DNA from: Lathyrus oleraceus
Lineage: Eukaryota > Streptophyta > Magnoliopsida > Fabales > Fabaceae
Direction: 5' to 3'
Assembly: GCF_024323335.1 (NCBI RefSeq)
Contig: NC_066581.1
Coordinates: 230,780,539 to 230,844,538 of the forward strand
Length of the DNA stretch: 64,000 nucleotides
The notes under the pieces were generated by a model. It was given only the letters and a program-made list of their open reading frames with translations, was not told the DNA's origin and made no database searches. A program made the translations under genes and the position numbers. Of this stretch, positions 1 to 12,012 are shown one piece after another (position 1 is the stretch's first letter; every line of letters begins with the position of its first letter).

Positions 1-2394
1 TTTAATTTGAAGGTGAAATGGTTTTGAAATAGAACTTGATAATGATCAAGTATGAAAATGGTTATGATTTTTTACTTAAGGTTGATTTTAATTTTGAAAA
101 TGATTTACAATATTTTTAATTTGTTAAAAAATTATTTTTATTTAATTTTAATTTTGATTAATAAAAAAATTAATAATAAAAAAAAATAAAAATAAAAGAT
201 GCACCAAATGCAAAGAGGGCTATGAAAGTAAAACATGATGGGCTTGGTCCAGGCTAAATAAAAAAACAAGGTTGTGAAAGAAATAAAGGGGGGGGGGGGC
301 TACATTGAGGCCCACCGGGGAAGTCTAATGCGTTGGAGTCAATGGGGTCAAGTAAGCCAAATGAAATGTATGACTACATCAGATACACATGATTAGATTA
401 CTTATGGGCAGTCAATATTGATCAAGTGGTTGAGGTTGAAGGTGCGTAATAACATGATGGGACTTCCTATAGAGGGGTCTCCAAGGTCAACACAAAGTCA
501 CCCTACGAAGGGTGAGAATGCGAGGTGTGTCAACACCAAAGGGGGTGGTGAAAGTGCACCAAAGAGGGGATCGGAGAAAATTCCCCTCATTTCTCACTTA
601 TCTTTCCCTCTCTTCTCTCATTCTTCTCACCACACTCTCTCCTGTCACAAACACAACACACACACACCTTTTTTATTCATTTCATATCAAAACAACAAAA
701 TTACAATAACATTTTTGAAGAACACTCTTGAGTGTTCTTCAACCCTATTTCCAGATTGATCAAAAATAAACCAAAACCGAAAAATATAAACACAAATTCT
801 AACCTAATTTCTCTTCTGAACGTTATCCTAACATCAAAAACCATAAATAAACATCAAACCATGCTAGATCAAAAGTCCAGAAAAGCAAACCCTAACCTCA
901 AAATCAAACAATTTGAACTAGTTAATCAACAATTAACATGGGGGAAGGAGTAGTGAAGCATATAAAAATATCAAAAATCGGACAAACAATCAAAATAGTT
1001 ATAGTAGTACCCAACTAGAGCTCTAATTTCTGGCGAGGCAAAAAACACAAGTAACTTTTTTGCTTCCCCTCTATTTTACCTCTTTTTCCTTCTATTTCCT
1101 ATTCCTTATATTTCCTATTCCTTCTTCTTTCTCTTATGTTCTTTGAATTTTTCTGTTTCTACTGAGATGTTTTGAGGGACAAGGATGAAGGTTTAGTTCA
1201 GCCTTATTAGAGCTTTAATATGAAGCTATAATGACTTATGGAAGAGCTTTGAGTGAAGATTTTGGGGTCAGAGCTTGCTGCAGATATTTTCTTTCAGAGT
1301 GGATTTTTTGTTAGTTGTTGATTGAATGAATTAGACTAGGATTTATAGGTGAAATCTATGTTTATATTGTGATTGTGTGAATTGTAAAAGTGTGTAAGTT
1401 TGAAAAGATATTTTCTATAAGTTCGTGTGAAGTGGGGTGTGAAATCATGAGCTGTAATTGAGGATAAGAATGAGAGGTTGTGTGAGGTTTTTGTTGTGAA
1501 ATTTATCCCTGATTTTGTGGGATTTGGATGGAAGGAAACTAAGTGATATCTTGTAAATCCACGTGCAATTCTTTGTATTTTCAATTATAAGTAAACCTTT
1601 TATTGTAATGAATCTAAAATTCACACTAAATTTCAAATTTAATTCTTTTGCGTTGGTTACTTGAGTTATATTGATTTGCTTTGGTGTAATGCATGTGAAC
1701 AATAGGTTATTTTTATGAGGAAAATGAACTCAAGTTTCAAAATTAATTTGCAATTAGTTTATTGTTAATTTTAAATTGGCGATGAAGAAGAAACTGTGGC
1801 AAGACATTGTCTGATGCAAATGTATTTTTCCTTTTAGAATTTGAATTTAGAAACATGTACCAAGTTTATTGAACTTCACACTTATTCCATAATTTGTTTT
1901 AATCTTAATCTCAATGTTATCTTTTTAATGATGAGGACGGTAATAATATGATAATGACCATGATGATGTAAATGACTAATGATTTCAAATTAAAATTGGT
2001 AAAGTGAGCATGAATGAAAGAGAATCAACTCAACATGGAAATTCAATTTTTCTTGTCTCAAATTTAAACTTTTTTAAAATGTTTTTTCAATTTGCGAATG
2101 CTAATGAATGTCTATGTAATACTATTATGGACATATAGTATGCAATGAATTATATTGGTAAACATAATGAAGATGGATGAATATTATTGTGATGAAATGG
2201 TTCAAAATAATGCAAAATAATGCAAATGTGAGAATAAATGGATTTAAATGTAAATCTTGTAGCTGAAAGACAACCTTTGTTGGCTTTTTCCTATTCTTTA
2301 GTTGACATTTTTAATGATGAAAAAATGACCTAATGGAACGATGTCATGCATATGATGAATGAATGAAAAGACTTGGGACAAAATTGGGGTATGA
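1..2394 (-). repeat. Putative 3' LTR of minus-strand Ogre-like element (runs off window)
   Basis: No gene is recognised here. On the minus strand the right edge reads TCATACCCCAATTTTG, close to the start of other Ogre-type LTRs in this window (minus-strand start near 10840; the solo LTR at 43300). A purine tract lies immediately outside it. The interior is AT-rich with a short G run near 288 and a pyrimidine-rich tract at about 590-680. Small ORFs at 418-953 and 1336-1702 show no family resemblance. I could not align the interior convincingly with the proposed partner LTR at 8121-10840, so the LTR call rests on the edge and on element layout. Confidence 0.42.
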
Positions 2395-2397
2395 TTG

Positions 2398-2410
2398 TTC
2401 CCCCTATTTA
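2398..2410 (-). other. Candidate polypurine tract of the left Ogre-like element
   Basis: The plus strand reads ttccccctattta, so the minus strand carries a short A/G tract (AAATAGGGGGAA) directly before the presumed 3' LTR start. This is where plus-strand DNA priming would occur in an LTR retrotransposon. Weak on its own; it gains support from the tandem array and ORF1 relic on the same strand. Confidence 0.4.
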
Positions 2411-2572
2411 ATTGCATTGAACCTGTGAGTATGAATGACAATGGTCTTTATAAATTCATGGTTTAAGATAATTAAATACAAAAGGACCCAAATTTTATCC
2501 TCTGAAATATGAGAATGAAACGTGGATGGGTTAAGAAAACATTTAAACTAGGATAAGATGTAACATCGCTGT

Positions 2573-4531
2573 CAACTTGAAAGTTGATGCTTAGATCATG
2601 GCAAAAATAGTTCTTCTACAACTTAGAAGTTGGTACTTAGATCAAAGTGAAAAAAGATCATCGTAAACTCAACGACTGATGCTTAGTTCAAGGATAAAAT
2701 TGATTGTCGTCAACTCAAAGGTTGATGCTTAGATCCAAACAAAACTGATCATCGTCAACCCAAAGGTTGATACTTAGATAAAATTAGAAATGATCGTCGT
2801 TAACTCAAAGGTTGATGCTTATATCAAAACAACACTAATCGTCATCAACCCAGAGGTTGATGCTTAGATCAATGATAAAACTGATTGTTGTTAACTCAAA
2901 GGTTGATGCTTAGATCAAAATAACACTGACCGTCATCAATCCAAAGGTTGATGCTTATATCCAGAATAAAATTGATCATCATTAACTAAAAGGTTGATGT
3001 TTAGATCAAAACAACAATAATCATTGTCAACCCAAAGTTTGATGCTTAGATCAAGGATAAAACTGATTTTCGTCAACTCATAGGTTGATGGTTAAATCAA
3101 GGTGAAAACAAATCGTCGTTAACTCAAGAGTTGATGCTTAGATCAAGGTGAAAATAGATCGTCGCCAACTAAAGAGTTCATGCTTAGATCAAGGATAAAA
3201 CTGATTATGGTCAACATAAAGTTTGATGCTTAGATCAAAACAACACTGATCATTTTCAACTCGTAATTTGATGCTTAGATCAAGAAACAACATAGATTAT
3301 CGTCAACCCAAAGTTTGATGCTTAGATCAAGGTGAAAATATATCATTTTCAACTCAAGAGTTGATGCTTAGTTCAAGCTCAAAACAGACCGTCTTCAACT
3401 CAAGCGTTGATGCTTAGATCAAGGTGAAAAAGATTGTCGTTAACTCAATAGTTGATTCTTAAATCAAGGTTAAAATAGATCATCGTCAACTCAAGAGTTG
3501 ATTCTTAGATTACGGTGAAAAAAGATCATCATTAACTCATGAGTGATACTTAGATCAAGGTGAAAATAGATCATCGTCGACTTAAGATTTGATGCTTTGA
3601 TCAAGACAACACTGACCATCATCAACCCAAAGGTTGATGCTTAGATCAAGGACAAAACTTATCATCGTTAACTCAAAGGTTGATGCTTAGATCAAAACAA
3701 TATTAATCATCATCAACCCGTAAGTTGATTCTTAGATCAAGAAACAGGTCATTTTCAACCTAAAGGTTGATGCTTAGATTAAAACAACACTGGTTTTATT
3801 CAACCCAATGATTGATGCTTAGATAAAACTAAAAAACATTGTTGTTAACCCAAAGGTTGATGCTTATATCAAAACAAGACTGATTTTAGTCAACCTGAAG
3901 ATTGGTGCTTAGATCAAACTGGAAAAGATCATCGTTAACCCAAAGTTTGATGCTTAGATCGAAACAACACTAATCATAATCAACCCAAAGGTTGATGCTT
4001 AGATCAAAATGGAAAAGATCGTTGTCAACCCAAAGGTTGATGCTTTGATCAAAATAACACTTTTCTTCGTCAGCTCATAAGTTTATGCTTAGATCAAGGT
4101 TAACACATATTGTTGTAAAATCAAGATTTTATGCTTAGATCAAGGTGAAAATGCATTTTTGTCAACTCAAGATTTAATGTTTAGATCACGAATAAATTTG
4201 ATCGTCGTCAACCCAAAGGTTGATTCTTAGATCAAAACAACATTGATAGTTGTCAACCCAATGGTTGATGCTTAGATCAAACTGGAAAAGATCTTCATCA
4301 ACCCAAAGCTTAATGGGTAGATCAATACAACACTAATATTCTTCAATCCCAAAGGTTGATGCTTAGATCAAAGATAAAACTGATCATCGTCAACTTAAAG
4401 GTTGATCCTTGGATAAAAATAACACTAATCAGCATCAACTCGTAAGTTGACGCTTAGATCAATAAATAGACCGTCGTCCCATAGATTGTTGCTTAGATAA
4501 AATAATCATTGATTGTCGTCAACCTAAAGGT
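2573..4531. repeat. Tandem array of ~45 bp repeats, about 43 diverged units
   Basis: About 2 kb made of a unit close to 45 bp. Each unit carries the core TCAACCCAAAGGTTGATGC followed by ttagatca and a variable A-rich part ending in gatcgtcgt. The core holds an inverted repeat (TCAACC/GGTTGA around a CAAA loop). Units differ by substitutions and small indels, so this is a diverged minisatellite. It lies between the truncated ORF1 relic and the candidate polypurine tract of the minus-strand element. That is the position of the 3' UTR in Ogre/Tat elements, a region known in legumes to be hypervariable and to seed satellite DNA (PisTR-A of pea is the published example). Confidence 0.95.
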
Positions 4532-7374
4532 ATAGTGGAGGAGCACAACATAAGACCATCCCCCATTTCTTCTCATGTCTACAATTGAGATAATAATACA
4601 CATCGACAAGAAAATTAAGGACTGGATTCTTGGGCAAAAAGACATTGATGGCTGTCATATTAACGAAGTTGTCAATATTGGAGAATAAGACGATCCCATA
4701 GACGAGTAAGGCTAACACGGAGTTGAAGGCATCCCAATTTTCCACGTTCGCGAAGGTTGAGGATTTTTCCACTAATAACTTTACTAAGAAACCCTAAGTG
4801 TTTCCTTTAAGCTCTAGATTAGGGTTTACATCTTTTTTTGTTCATGTGTAAGGTAGTGGTTATTGTCTCTGAGCTTGGAAGTTCCCTAAATCGATGAAAG
4901 GAGCTTTGTCTTTCACATGGATATCCATAATATGCTCAAATTTATCTAGTGTCTGAGCTAGCTAGAAGTCTTAAAATGTGAAGCATCTCAACAAAGGGTC
5001 ATAAAATTGAGCCAAGTCATAATTGTAACATCCTAAACCGCATAATGTGAAATAAAGCGAATAAACAAAAACTACACACATAGGGTGTCACTCAATTATA
5101 ACAAAAAAATTGCTCCATAACACGGGTTATATAAAATATGCATTCAATTAAGCATCTTCCATCACAGGCTCGCATTTACATAGACTAATCATAATGGAAT
5201 AATAAAACTATATAGTTTAATAACCCATTTAGTCTCATAGCATAAACATGGTTATGGCAATTTCCTTCAGCAACATCATAAGTGATAACAATTAATAAAA
5301 AAAATGTTAGCCCGCCCCATGTTACAAATTAGAGCAACAAAATCTAAAACAAAAAATAAAACTAAAAGAAAGAAGAACATGATCAATATTGTCCTTCAAC
5401 TTCTAAGTCGCTACTTAGTTACTTGCTCGTATGTACCTCAAGAAGGAGCACAAAACTACACAAACAATAAATGGGCGAGAATATGCTCATAATATGAAAC
5501 GGTGTAAAAGTATGAAAGGGTAGCCTAAACAAAAAAACAACAATAACTATTCAACATAATTCAATCACACACTTCACCAAAGCGTTCTCACTGATAACAA
5601 CATATTCATTCAAAGCATATGCCAATAATAAATGCAAATGTACTCGACGCCAAGACTCAATAATGTATGTAGTACCATTATGGATAACATATGTCCATCT
5701 CTCTCCTGAATCCCCACCATTGGACCAGAGCACACCAAATTGTTACCATCACCATAGATAATGCTTCATTGATTCCAATTTGGAACCAGCTACTCGTTCC
5801 TGATCCCCACCATAGGACCAGAGCACACCAAAACTGTACCAATGTTCATACACCATGATGCATGATTCACCATAACATGCAATATCATCAATTAATCACC
5901 ATGATAATCACCATGATAATCACCATGTAATCCCCATAATAAACAACAAAATCGTTCTACATACAAAACAAGTGGATTAAATCCATAACAACATAATAAT
6001 AACATCATTCACCTCAAAACAGTGGACAACAATAGCCTAAACACTGCAACACGACAAAAATCGGAACGATAGGTCAATTTTAAGTCGATGTGCGAATGAC
6101 ACCCATTATGGCAGCGTGACAGGTTACCCATCACCAAGGTGATGTCAGTCACCTTCCACATCATCTCACACGTCACACATGTGACAACACCCCCCCCCCC
6201 CCCAAACAAAACATGCCCAGGGACCATGGCAGTCTACCCGTCAGGCACCTGACGCCCGTCAGCACCTTCACAATGATGACGACCAAGGCGTCATTAGGGT
6301 GACTCCCGTCACCCTGAAACAAAATTAGTACCTACATTTTTTGCAATGGAATATATCATTTAACATCAAAGCATCGATTATCCATCAATTAACATGCAAT
6401 TTCACTCATTTAATCATGGATTTGACATACTTTTTCATCAAAACTACAACACACATATGAACACACCTTAATACCAATTCTATAAAAAAGAGCACATCAT
6501 TCTCATGGCAAAATAGTGCACGAAAATCACACAACAACACACATAATCATGCAATTAAAAAATTCTATTTCACATATTCATCCAACATTGGTCAAAGGGA
6601 AAAGTAAGGAAAATCTAATAGGATTAAGGATTTCCCTCTACCCAAACATGCAATGTACACCCTATTATGAATAACCCCTACCTTAGACTGCTTGAGAAAT
6701 TCAAAATCTTCTTCAAGTTCTTCTCTCCTCTTCAAACCTAACTTTGCCTCTTACTCCCAAATCTGATTTTTTTTCACGTACTAATCCCAAACCCTTACTA
6801 ACTTTTCTTTTTTATATCCATAATCTCCTTAACTAGTGAGTTCAAACATTGCCCTCACTTATTCATTTTTTCACCAAAATTCCCTTCTCATATCTAATTT
6901 AATTTTAATAAAAATATAACTAATAATATTCTCATTTTCTCTCTACCATTTTTACTCTTCTATTTTATCCCAATAAATTAAATAAAATATCCATGTTCTA
7001 ATTATTTTAATAACAATTCTCATTATGCTAATATTATTAACTCTATTAGTTAATTAAATAACTAGAACTATGCCCTACAAACTCAAGCATAAAATACTAC
7101 TACTAACAAACCAAAGACCACCCAATGCACATACAAATTAATTTAAATAATTAAATACATACAATTTCAATTAAATAAATAATTTATAAAAACGGGGTGT
7201 TGCAATAATCGCCCACAGATCCATTTCTTTATTTAAAAGATTATGGAGATTCCCATAATATTTCCAAAAATTATCCTGGTTGGTGGTAGTTAACTGAGAA
7301 TTCAACTCTTTCAAATTTTCCAATTTTGGAAATCTGAATTTGAATGAATAGGTACTCTTTATGTCTGAACTCAT
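4532..7374 (-). pseudogene. Ogre-type ORF1 relic, split by a solo LTR
   Basis: On the minus strand, 7374 down to 7210 begins with Met and encodes a YSFKFRFPKLENLKEL segment. About 5018 down to 4860 encodes a segment containing AQFYDPLLRCFTF, and 4772 down to about 4532 encodes LLVYGIVLFSNIDNFVN and a terminal CCAPPLY. These three pieces match, in order, the ORF1 of the plus-strand Ogre at 58606-59484 (YSFRQPDLKELRSL, VQFYDPLYRCFTFPDF, LLVYGLMLFPNIDNFVD, CCLPLLY). The reading is broken by stops and frameshifts, by a 2.2 kb solo LTR (5024-7204), and by truncation at 4532 where the tandem array begins. ORF1 is a protein of unknown function found upstream of gag in Ogre elements. Homology to the intact copy is clear to the eye; exact limits are approximate. 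Confidence 0.72.
5024..7204 (-). repeat. Solo LTR (Ty3/gypsy-type), 2,181 bp, with perfect 5 bp TSD
   Basis: The sequence starts TGTAACATCCTAAACC and ends CGGGGTGTTGCA, with TG...CA termini. It is flanked by the direct repeat ATAAT at 5019-5023 and 7205-7209. No coding or internal retroelement sequence lies between, so this is a single LTR left by recombination of a full element. It sits inside the minus-strand ORF1 relic, which resumes on the other side. Minus orientation is inferred: the complementary strand starts TGCAACACCCCG and carries a 'ctaaggtagggg' stretch also seen in the LTR fragment at 51931-52495. Small ORFs inside (5304, 5551, 6009) are not supported. Confidence 0.85.
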
Positions 7375-8100
7375 CTCTTAAACGCTTGCAATGGGGATTC
7401 CCTGAAAACAAAAAATGTGCATGCTAGAAAAATTTGTGATGAAGAATTCAATGTAATATTATGGTTTAGGTATAGGTTTATGGGTACTGGTACAATCTGA
7501 GTATAGGTTATCACAGGGGAAGGATTTCATGTGCTTTTAATCAATAACCCCCTATAGGTAGGCTCTAGGTTTCTCAAAAGGTTCCTAGAGTCATGGATCA
7601 TATTTGAAAATATTGTCACCTTAATGACTACTCATTAGACAATAATACTTTCAAAATAATATATTCTATGTGAGATCTTCGCATAAACCAAATGAGTCAT
7701 ATGTCTCAAAGGCCAAAACTACACAACCATCGACTTCAAGGTTCTAGACAAAAGGTCCCTAGAGTCACATATCCTAATTGAAAACATTGTCACCATAATG
7801 ACTACTCATTAGACAACAATACCTTCACAACAACCAAGTGAGAACTACGTCTCTAAGGTCAATACTACACAACCGCCATCTTAAACCTAGGTGTTTTCTC
7901 CAAGCTAGGGTATAAAGCTTTACTCACAATATGCCAATACCAAAAAAATCTGAAAGTAGCATGCGAAAGCATATAATAGGTAGGTATACAGTATCACATA
8001 AGCAACAAGAAACTAAAAGATAAAGAAGAAAGCATGTAAACAAAAGCTAACATATAACACGAAAAAATCTAAACTAGGTTTGAATCTCTTTAGGATCAAG
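7375..8100 (-). other. Leader of the left Ogre-like element with an internal duplication
   Basis: No ORF is supported between the ORF1 start (minus, 7374) and the PBS-like site near 8101. The region contains two diverged copies of a segment of about 170 bp, near 7576-7745 and 7746-7890. Both carry a 'cctagagtca' stretch and a 'aatgactactcattagaca' stretch. A leader of this kind between PBS and ORF1 also exists in the plus-strand Ogre (57718-58605). Confidence 0.4.
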
Positions 8101-8118
8101 TCCCTAGCATAGTCGTCA
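8101..8118 (-). other. Degenerate tRNA-Arg-type primer binding site
   Basis: The minus strand reads TGACGACTATGCTAGGGA. This aligns with the primer binding site of the plus-strand Ogre at 57700-57717 (TGGCGACTCTGCTGGGGA) at 15 of 18 positions. It lies directly inside the presumed LTR end (minus strand ...cgcattgcgata). The position and similarity support a minus-strand Ogre-lineage element. Confidence 0.5.
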
Positions 8119-8120
8119 GC

Positions 8121-10840
8121 TATCGCAATGCGAAAAATACCTGAGTGTACGAACGTTCGAAATATAACAGAGTCACCACTGGAGTTTTATTTTTAAAAGA
8201 GAAATATCGATAAAACCCTTAAAGAACAAAAATATGGTCGTCGCATTCAACTTCGGGTTCGGGAGTCAGTTATGTGAGGAGAAGGTATTAGCACTGCTCA
8301 CATCTATTGTACTCAACGGGAACCATTTAGTTAGTTTTGAAAAAAATGTTTAAGTTTCTTCTTTTTTTATTAAGAGTATTTCCAAAAAATAAATAGAAGG
8401 ACTAAAAATAGATTTTTTTAATTAAAGTGATTGACGAGACGTTGAATCTCGCTCCTATGTATCCTCCGGTGTGATAGGGAACTCAAAGCTACGTAGTTCT
8501 GGGTAGAAAATATTTGTTAGTTGGTTGATTTTGGAGAATGACGTTTAGGTCACATTCGAGCAGTTAAGTGTTGCTTGTTCATCACGCATGAGAGAAATGA
8601 AGTGTTTGCTTGTATTGTGTTGGAATGGATAAAACATTGTTCATTTGCGAAAGTGTTTGATTTTTTATTACGTGAAGGCGGAAAAAACAGGTTTGATGTG
8701 TTGAAATTAATTTTAAGTGGATGACGAGTATTCAAACGACAAGATCTACAACTAGTATCCAAATACTCGGGGAAGAAATGGGTCTACGTCGAATTAATCA
8801 TTTTCACATGATTTTGTTGTAAAATATGTGAGGAGAATTGAGTCATGATTCCTTAAAGGAAGACAAGCATCCTATAGGCAAGCTCTACAACTTGTATCCA
8901 AATACTCGGGAAAAAATAGGCTTACGCCCAATTAATCTTTTTCATCCATGAAATAATGAACTAAATTTGTTTAATTATCGTACTTTTGGCCAGAAGACGA
9001 GCATTCGAAAGGCAAACTCTATAATTTGTATTCAAATACTTGAAGAAGGAAGAGGCATACACCCAATTCATAATTTTGCATTCGATTTTTATTGTGAAAA
9101 ATATTTTAAATTTAATTTGAAGAGTAGTCTAATTTTAAAAGGCAAATTGACTCAATTGTGACAAAATATTTTAATGAAGAAGTAGAGTTTTTGTTTTAAT
9201 ATTTGTTAATAAGAATAAAAAAAATTAATCAATCCACTAATTAATAAATTAATTAAATCTATTAACAAGAATTAAGAAAATAAAAAATAAAAAAGGGATG
9301 TAAGCATCATTTAGAGGTGTAAATCAATTGATCTTAAACCTAAATATTGAAACCAAACTCAATACCAAATGCATATTAACCCTAATTAAACTACTTAATG
9401 TTAATAAAATAAATATAAATAAAAAAGCCAAAACCAAAATAAATAAATAAATAAAATAATGGCCAACATGAGTTCATGTAAATCAAACATTGAAATCACA
9501 TAATCAAGCACCAATACAACCATGAATCGGAGAGAAAAAAGAAATAGCTACCAAATCGGAAGATTTCGCGAAGGTGGGTGGCTTTGTGATCGAAATCAAC
9601 GAACAGGGTGCGGTGGTCGGAGCTTGGTGAGGCGGTTCGGTCTGAGCTGAGGGAGGTGGTGCATAATCTGAGATAGTCGGTCGTTGCAGGTGTGATGCCT
9701 ATTCATGGCGGAGAAGGCGTGTTCGGTTTTCCGACGAATGGGGTTGTAGTTTCTGGCAATGATTATAATTTACGGTTCAGATTATTTAATTTCTTTGTTC
9801 TTTTGCTCAGTTGTTTCAAAATGTTGGAAAAAAAATTTGTTTGATTTTTACCGGTTACGTCATTGTGTTGATGTGGTTTATGGAGAGTTTTTGCAGGTTG
9901 TTGAGTTGGTGTGGTTTTGATGGTTTGAGAATTGGTGAGAGATGTTGTTGAATTTGTGAGGGAGGAATAGAAGTTTGATATTATAGTTGATTTCTAAATA
10001 CCAAATAGGAATGTAATCAACAATTGAATCCAATTAATCAAATATCGAATCAATTTGTATTTATTTTTGAGATTAATTACTATACACTGTCAGTGTACAA
10101 AATTTTACACCGTCGATTCATCACCATCATCCGTTTGTATTACTTTATAGATTTTTAAAATAAAAGTCAAACTTCTTTTAACATCTGACATCTATGATTA
10201 ACTGATGGTGTAAAATCCTTTTACACTATTGTGACTAAAAATAAAATTATCCGACATCTATGACATAAAATAGAGTACTAAAGTTTTATTAATTTTGTAA
10301 TTAAAAATAAAATTGATAAAAATTTAAAATAAAATAAAAATAAAAATTAATATAAAAAAAAAGAAAAATAGCCATACATCATTGTTGTGACTAAAAGATC
10401 CAGACAAAAATAATTTAATCTGACAAGAGCACGAACGCGTGCGGATGTGAAAAAAATTAAATGAGCACACAAAGATAACCTACGTGTAATAGCGTTCATA
10501 AAAACATGTAGGCGCTGATCAAATATCGCAGTTAAAATACCCTAATGAAAAAGCTCAAAATGAGTAAAATGTGAGCGCACGTGAATGCAAACAAATTGTA
10601 GAAGCATACCAAACTAACCTACGTGTAATGGTGTTCATAAAAACATGCAATCGCAAGCCTAAACCTGAAAATATTGTTCTCTTATTTTATGCACGACTAA
10701 AAAAATCATTCAACCGGTCTCTCTCTAAAACCACATTGTTATTTTGAGCATAACAAAATAAAGTTGACTGCCTAAGAAAACAATACAATGCGATGCAAAT
10801 GAAATGGATAAAAACTTGGGAAATTTTTAGGGTATGAAAC
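8121..10840 (-). repeat. Putative 5' LTR of the left Ogre-like element
   Basis: The minus-strand LTR would start near 10840 (GTTTCATACCCTAAAAATTT) and end near 8121 beside the PBS-like site. The end-proximal part at about 8160-8330 (gagtca, then gggagtcagttatg, aaggtattagcac, tgtactcaac) matches in order the end-proximal parts of the Ogre LTRs at 38249-38470 and 57300-57692. Three diverged tandem copies of a ~137 bp unit (near 8745, 8884 and 9019, each with 'gtatccaaatact' or close) lie inside, in the same relative place as the minisatellite of the solo LTR at 38655. A MITE-like insert is at about 10083-10235. Edges are approximate. Confidence 0.5.
10083..10235. mobile_element. MITE-like element, copy 1
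   Basis: The left edge reads CACTGTCAGTGTACAAAATT followed by ttacacc. The right edge is ggtgtaaaatccttttacac followed by tattgtgac. The two ends are inverted relative to each other (shared gtgtaaaa/ttttacac core) with about 100 bp of non-coding DNA between. Similar-ended elements lie at 49510-49666 and 50413-50571. No transposase is present. Superfamily not assigned. Confidence 0.5.
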
Positions 10841-12012
10841 TAATAATATGGTTATATACATACTAATATATGCATCACAATAATATCACATTTAACAACA
10901 CCAAAACCTAAAGCATATTCATTATCAGCCTCTATAATTCATGACATCAACCAATTACAGAACAATTTCATTTGGAACGCCAAAACGTAAAACACATACA
11001 TAACCACATTTCTTTCTTCATTTACAATAGAATTATAAGAACAAAAAAAACATAGCATAATAACAACAAAAACATCACAACGCGAGAACAAGAAACAGGA
11101 CATCATCACATAGCCTTATAACAACAAAAGTATCACAAAATCAGAATAAAACCAAAACACAAAGTAATTCAATTGCAACAAAATAAAAATTCACATCGAA
11201 TAAAGGAAAACCTCACCACACCGCGAGAGACCAAGAAATGAATAATGATCGATGAACACATAAAGGCAATGTATTGTACTTCGAAGATGATGAAGAGGCC
11301 AAAAAATGATTTTCGTTCCAAGAAATGAATGAAGATTGTGAAGATTAGACGTTTTAAGAAATGAATGAAGATGGTGAAGATTTCGCTATCGATGTCGTCT
11401 GGTTTGTTAGAGCATGTGTTTTAAAGGAGATAAAGGACATGTTATTCTTTAATTTTGCAGGAAATTTTTTTACCATGATTGTTTACCGTTTTTATTTAAC
11501 AATATAAGTTACCAGACACATTCTTTTTTATAAAAAAATAGAAAATATTGATGCTATGATTCGAAACTTGTAACCTTTAATATATGACCACAATTATTAT
11601 TATGAACTATGATAAAAAATATTTTAATAATAAATAAATAAAAAATATATAAAAATGAGATATTATTACGGATGACAAAATAACAAAATAACCATAATAA
11701 TATAGTGTTGTCAAAGATATATTTTATTATAGTGAATTTTTATATTAAAAAAAAGTGTCTAAATTAATTTTTTTTATCATGATTGATAATTTAGTTTAGG
11801 TCAAATAACCTTACGAAATCTATATTTTGTAGTAATGATTGTTAGCCTATAGTTGTTGGTGTTATTTTAGAATGAAGATGGGAAATACCACAAGACACTG
11901 TCTTTTATTATACTTTTATGTTCTCTATTTTATCTAATGCATGTTCTGTAAAACAAAATGTTGAATAATTAATTAACAATCCTTTATGTGCCTAATCATA
12001 CTAGTGTCACTA
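10841..12012. other. AT-rich intergenic DNA, no gene seen
   Basis: Outside the left Ogre-like element and before the duplicated host block. It contains no supported ORF. A near-duplicate 'aagaaatgaatgaagat' stretch occurs twice at about 11319-11375. The minus strand at about 11836 reads CATTACTACAAAATATAG, reminiscent of a CACTA transposon end, but no partner end was found. Confidence 0.3.

Noticed and set aside
288..299. G homopolymer (and C homopolymers near 6191 and 32406) as G-quadruplex regulators
   Set aside because: Single runs without the repeated spacing needed for a convincing call.
418..953. Three overlapping small plus-strand ORFs
   Set aside because: Low-complexity, no motif, no start context, and inside a presumed LTR.
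2573..4531. Regular short repeats with palindromic cores, superficially like a CRISPR array
   Set aside because: The whole unit repeats with no unique spacers of fixed length, units are diverged, and the context is a plant retroelement.
4524..4772. Small minus ORF with a hydrophobic segment, considered as a membrane peptide gene
   Set aside because: It aligns with part of the Ogre ORF1 at 58606-59484, so it is an ORF1 fragment.
10841..12012. A complete CACTA element between 10841 and 11836
   Set aside because: Only one weak terminus-like sequence (minus strand near 11836) was seen; no partner end or TSD.
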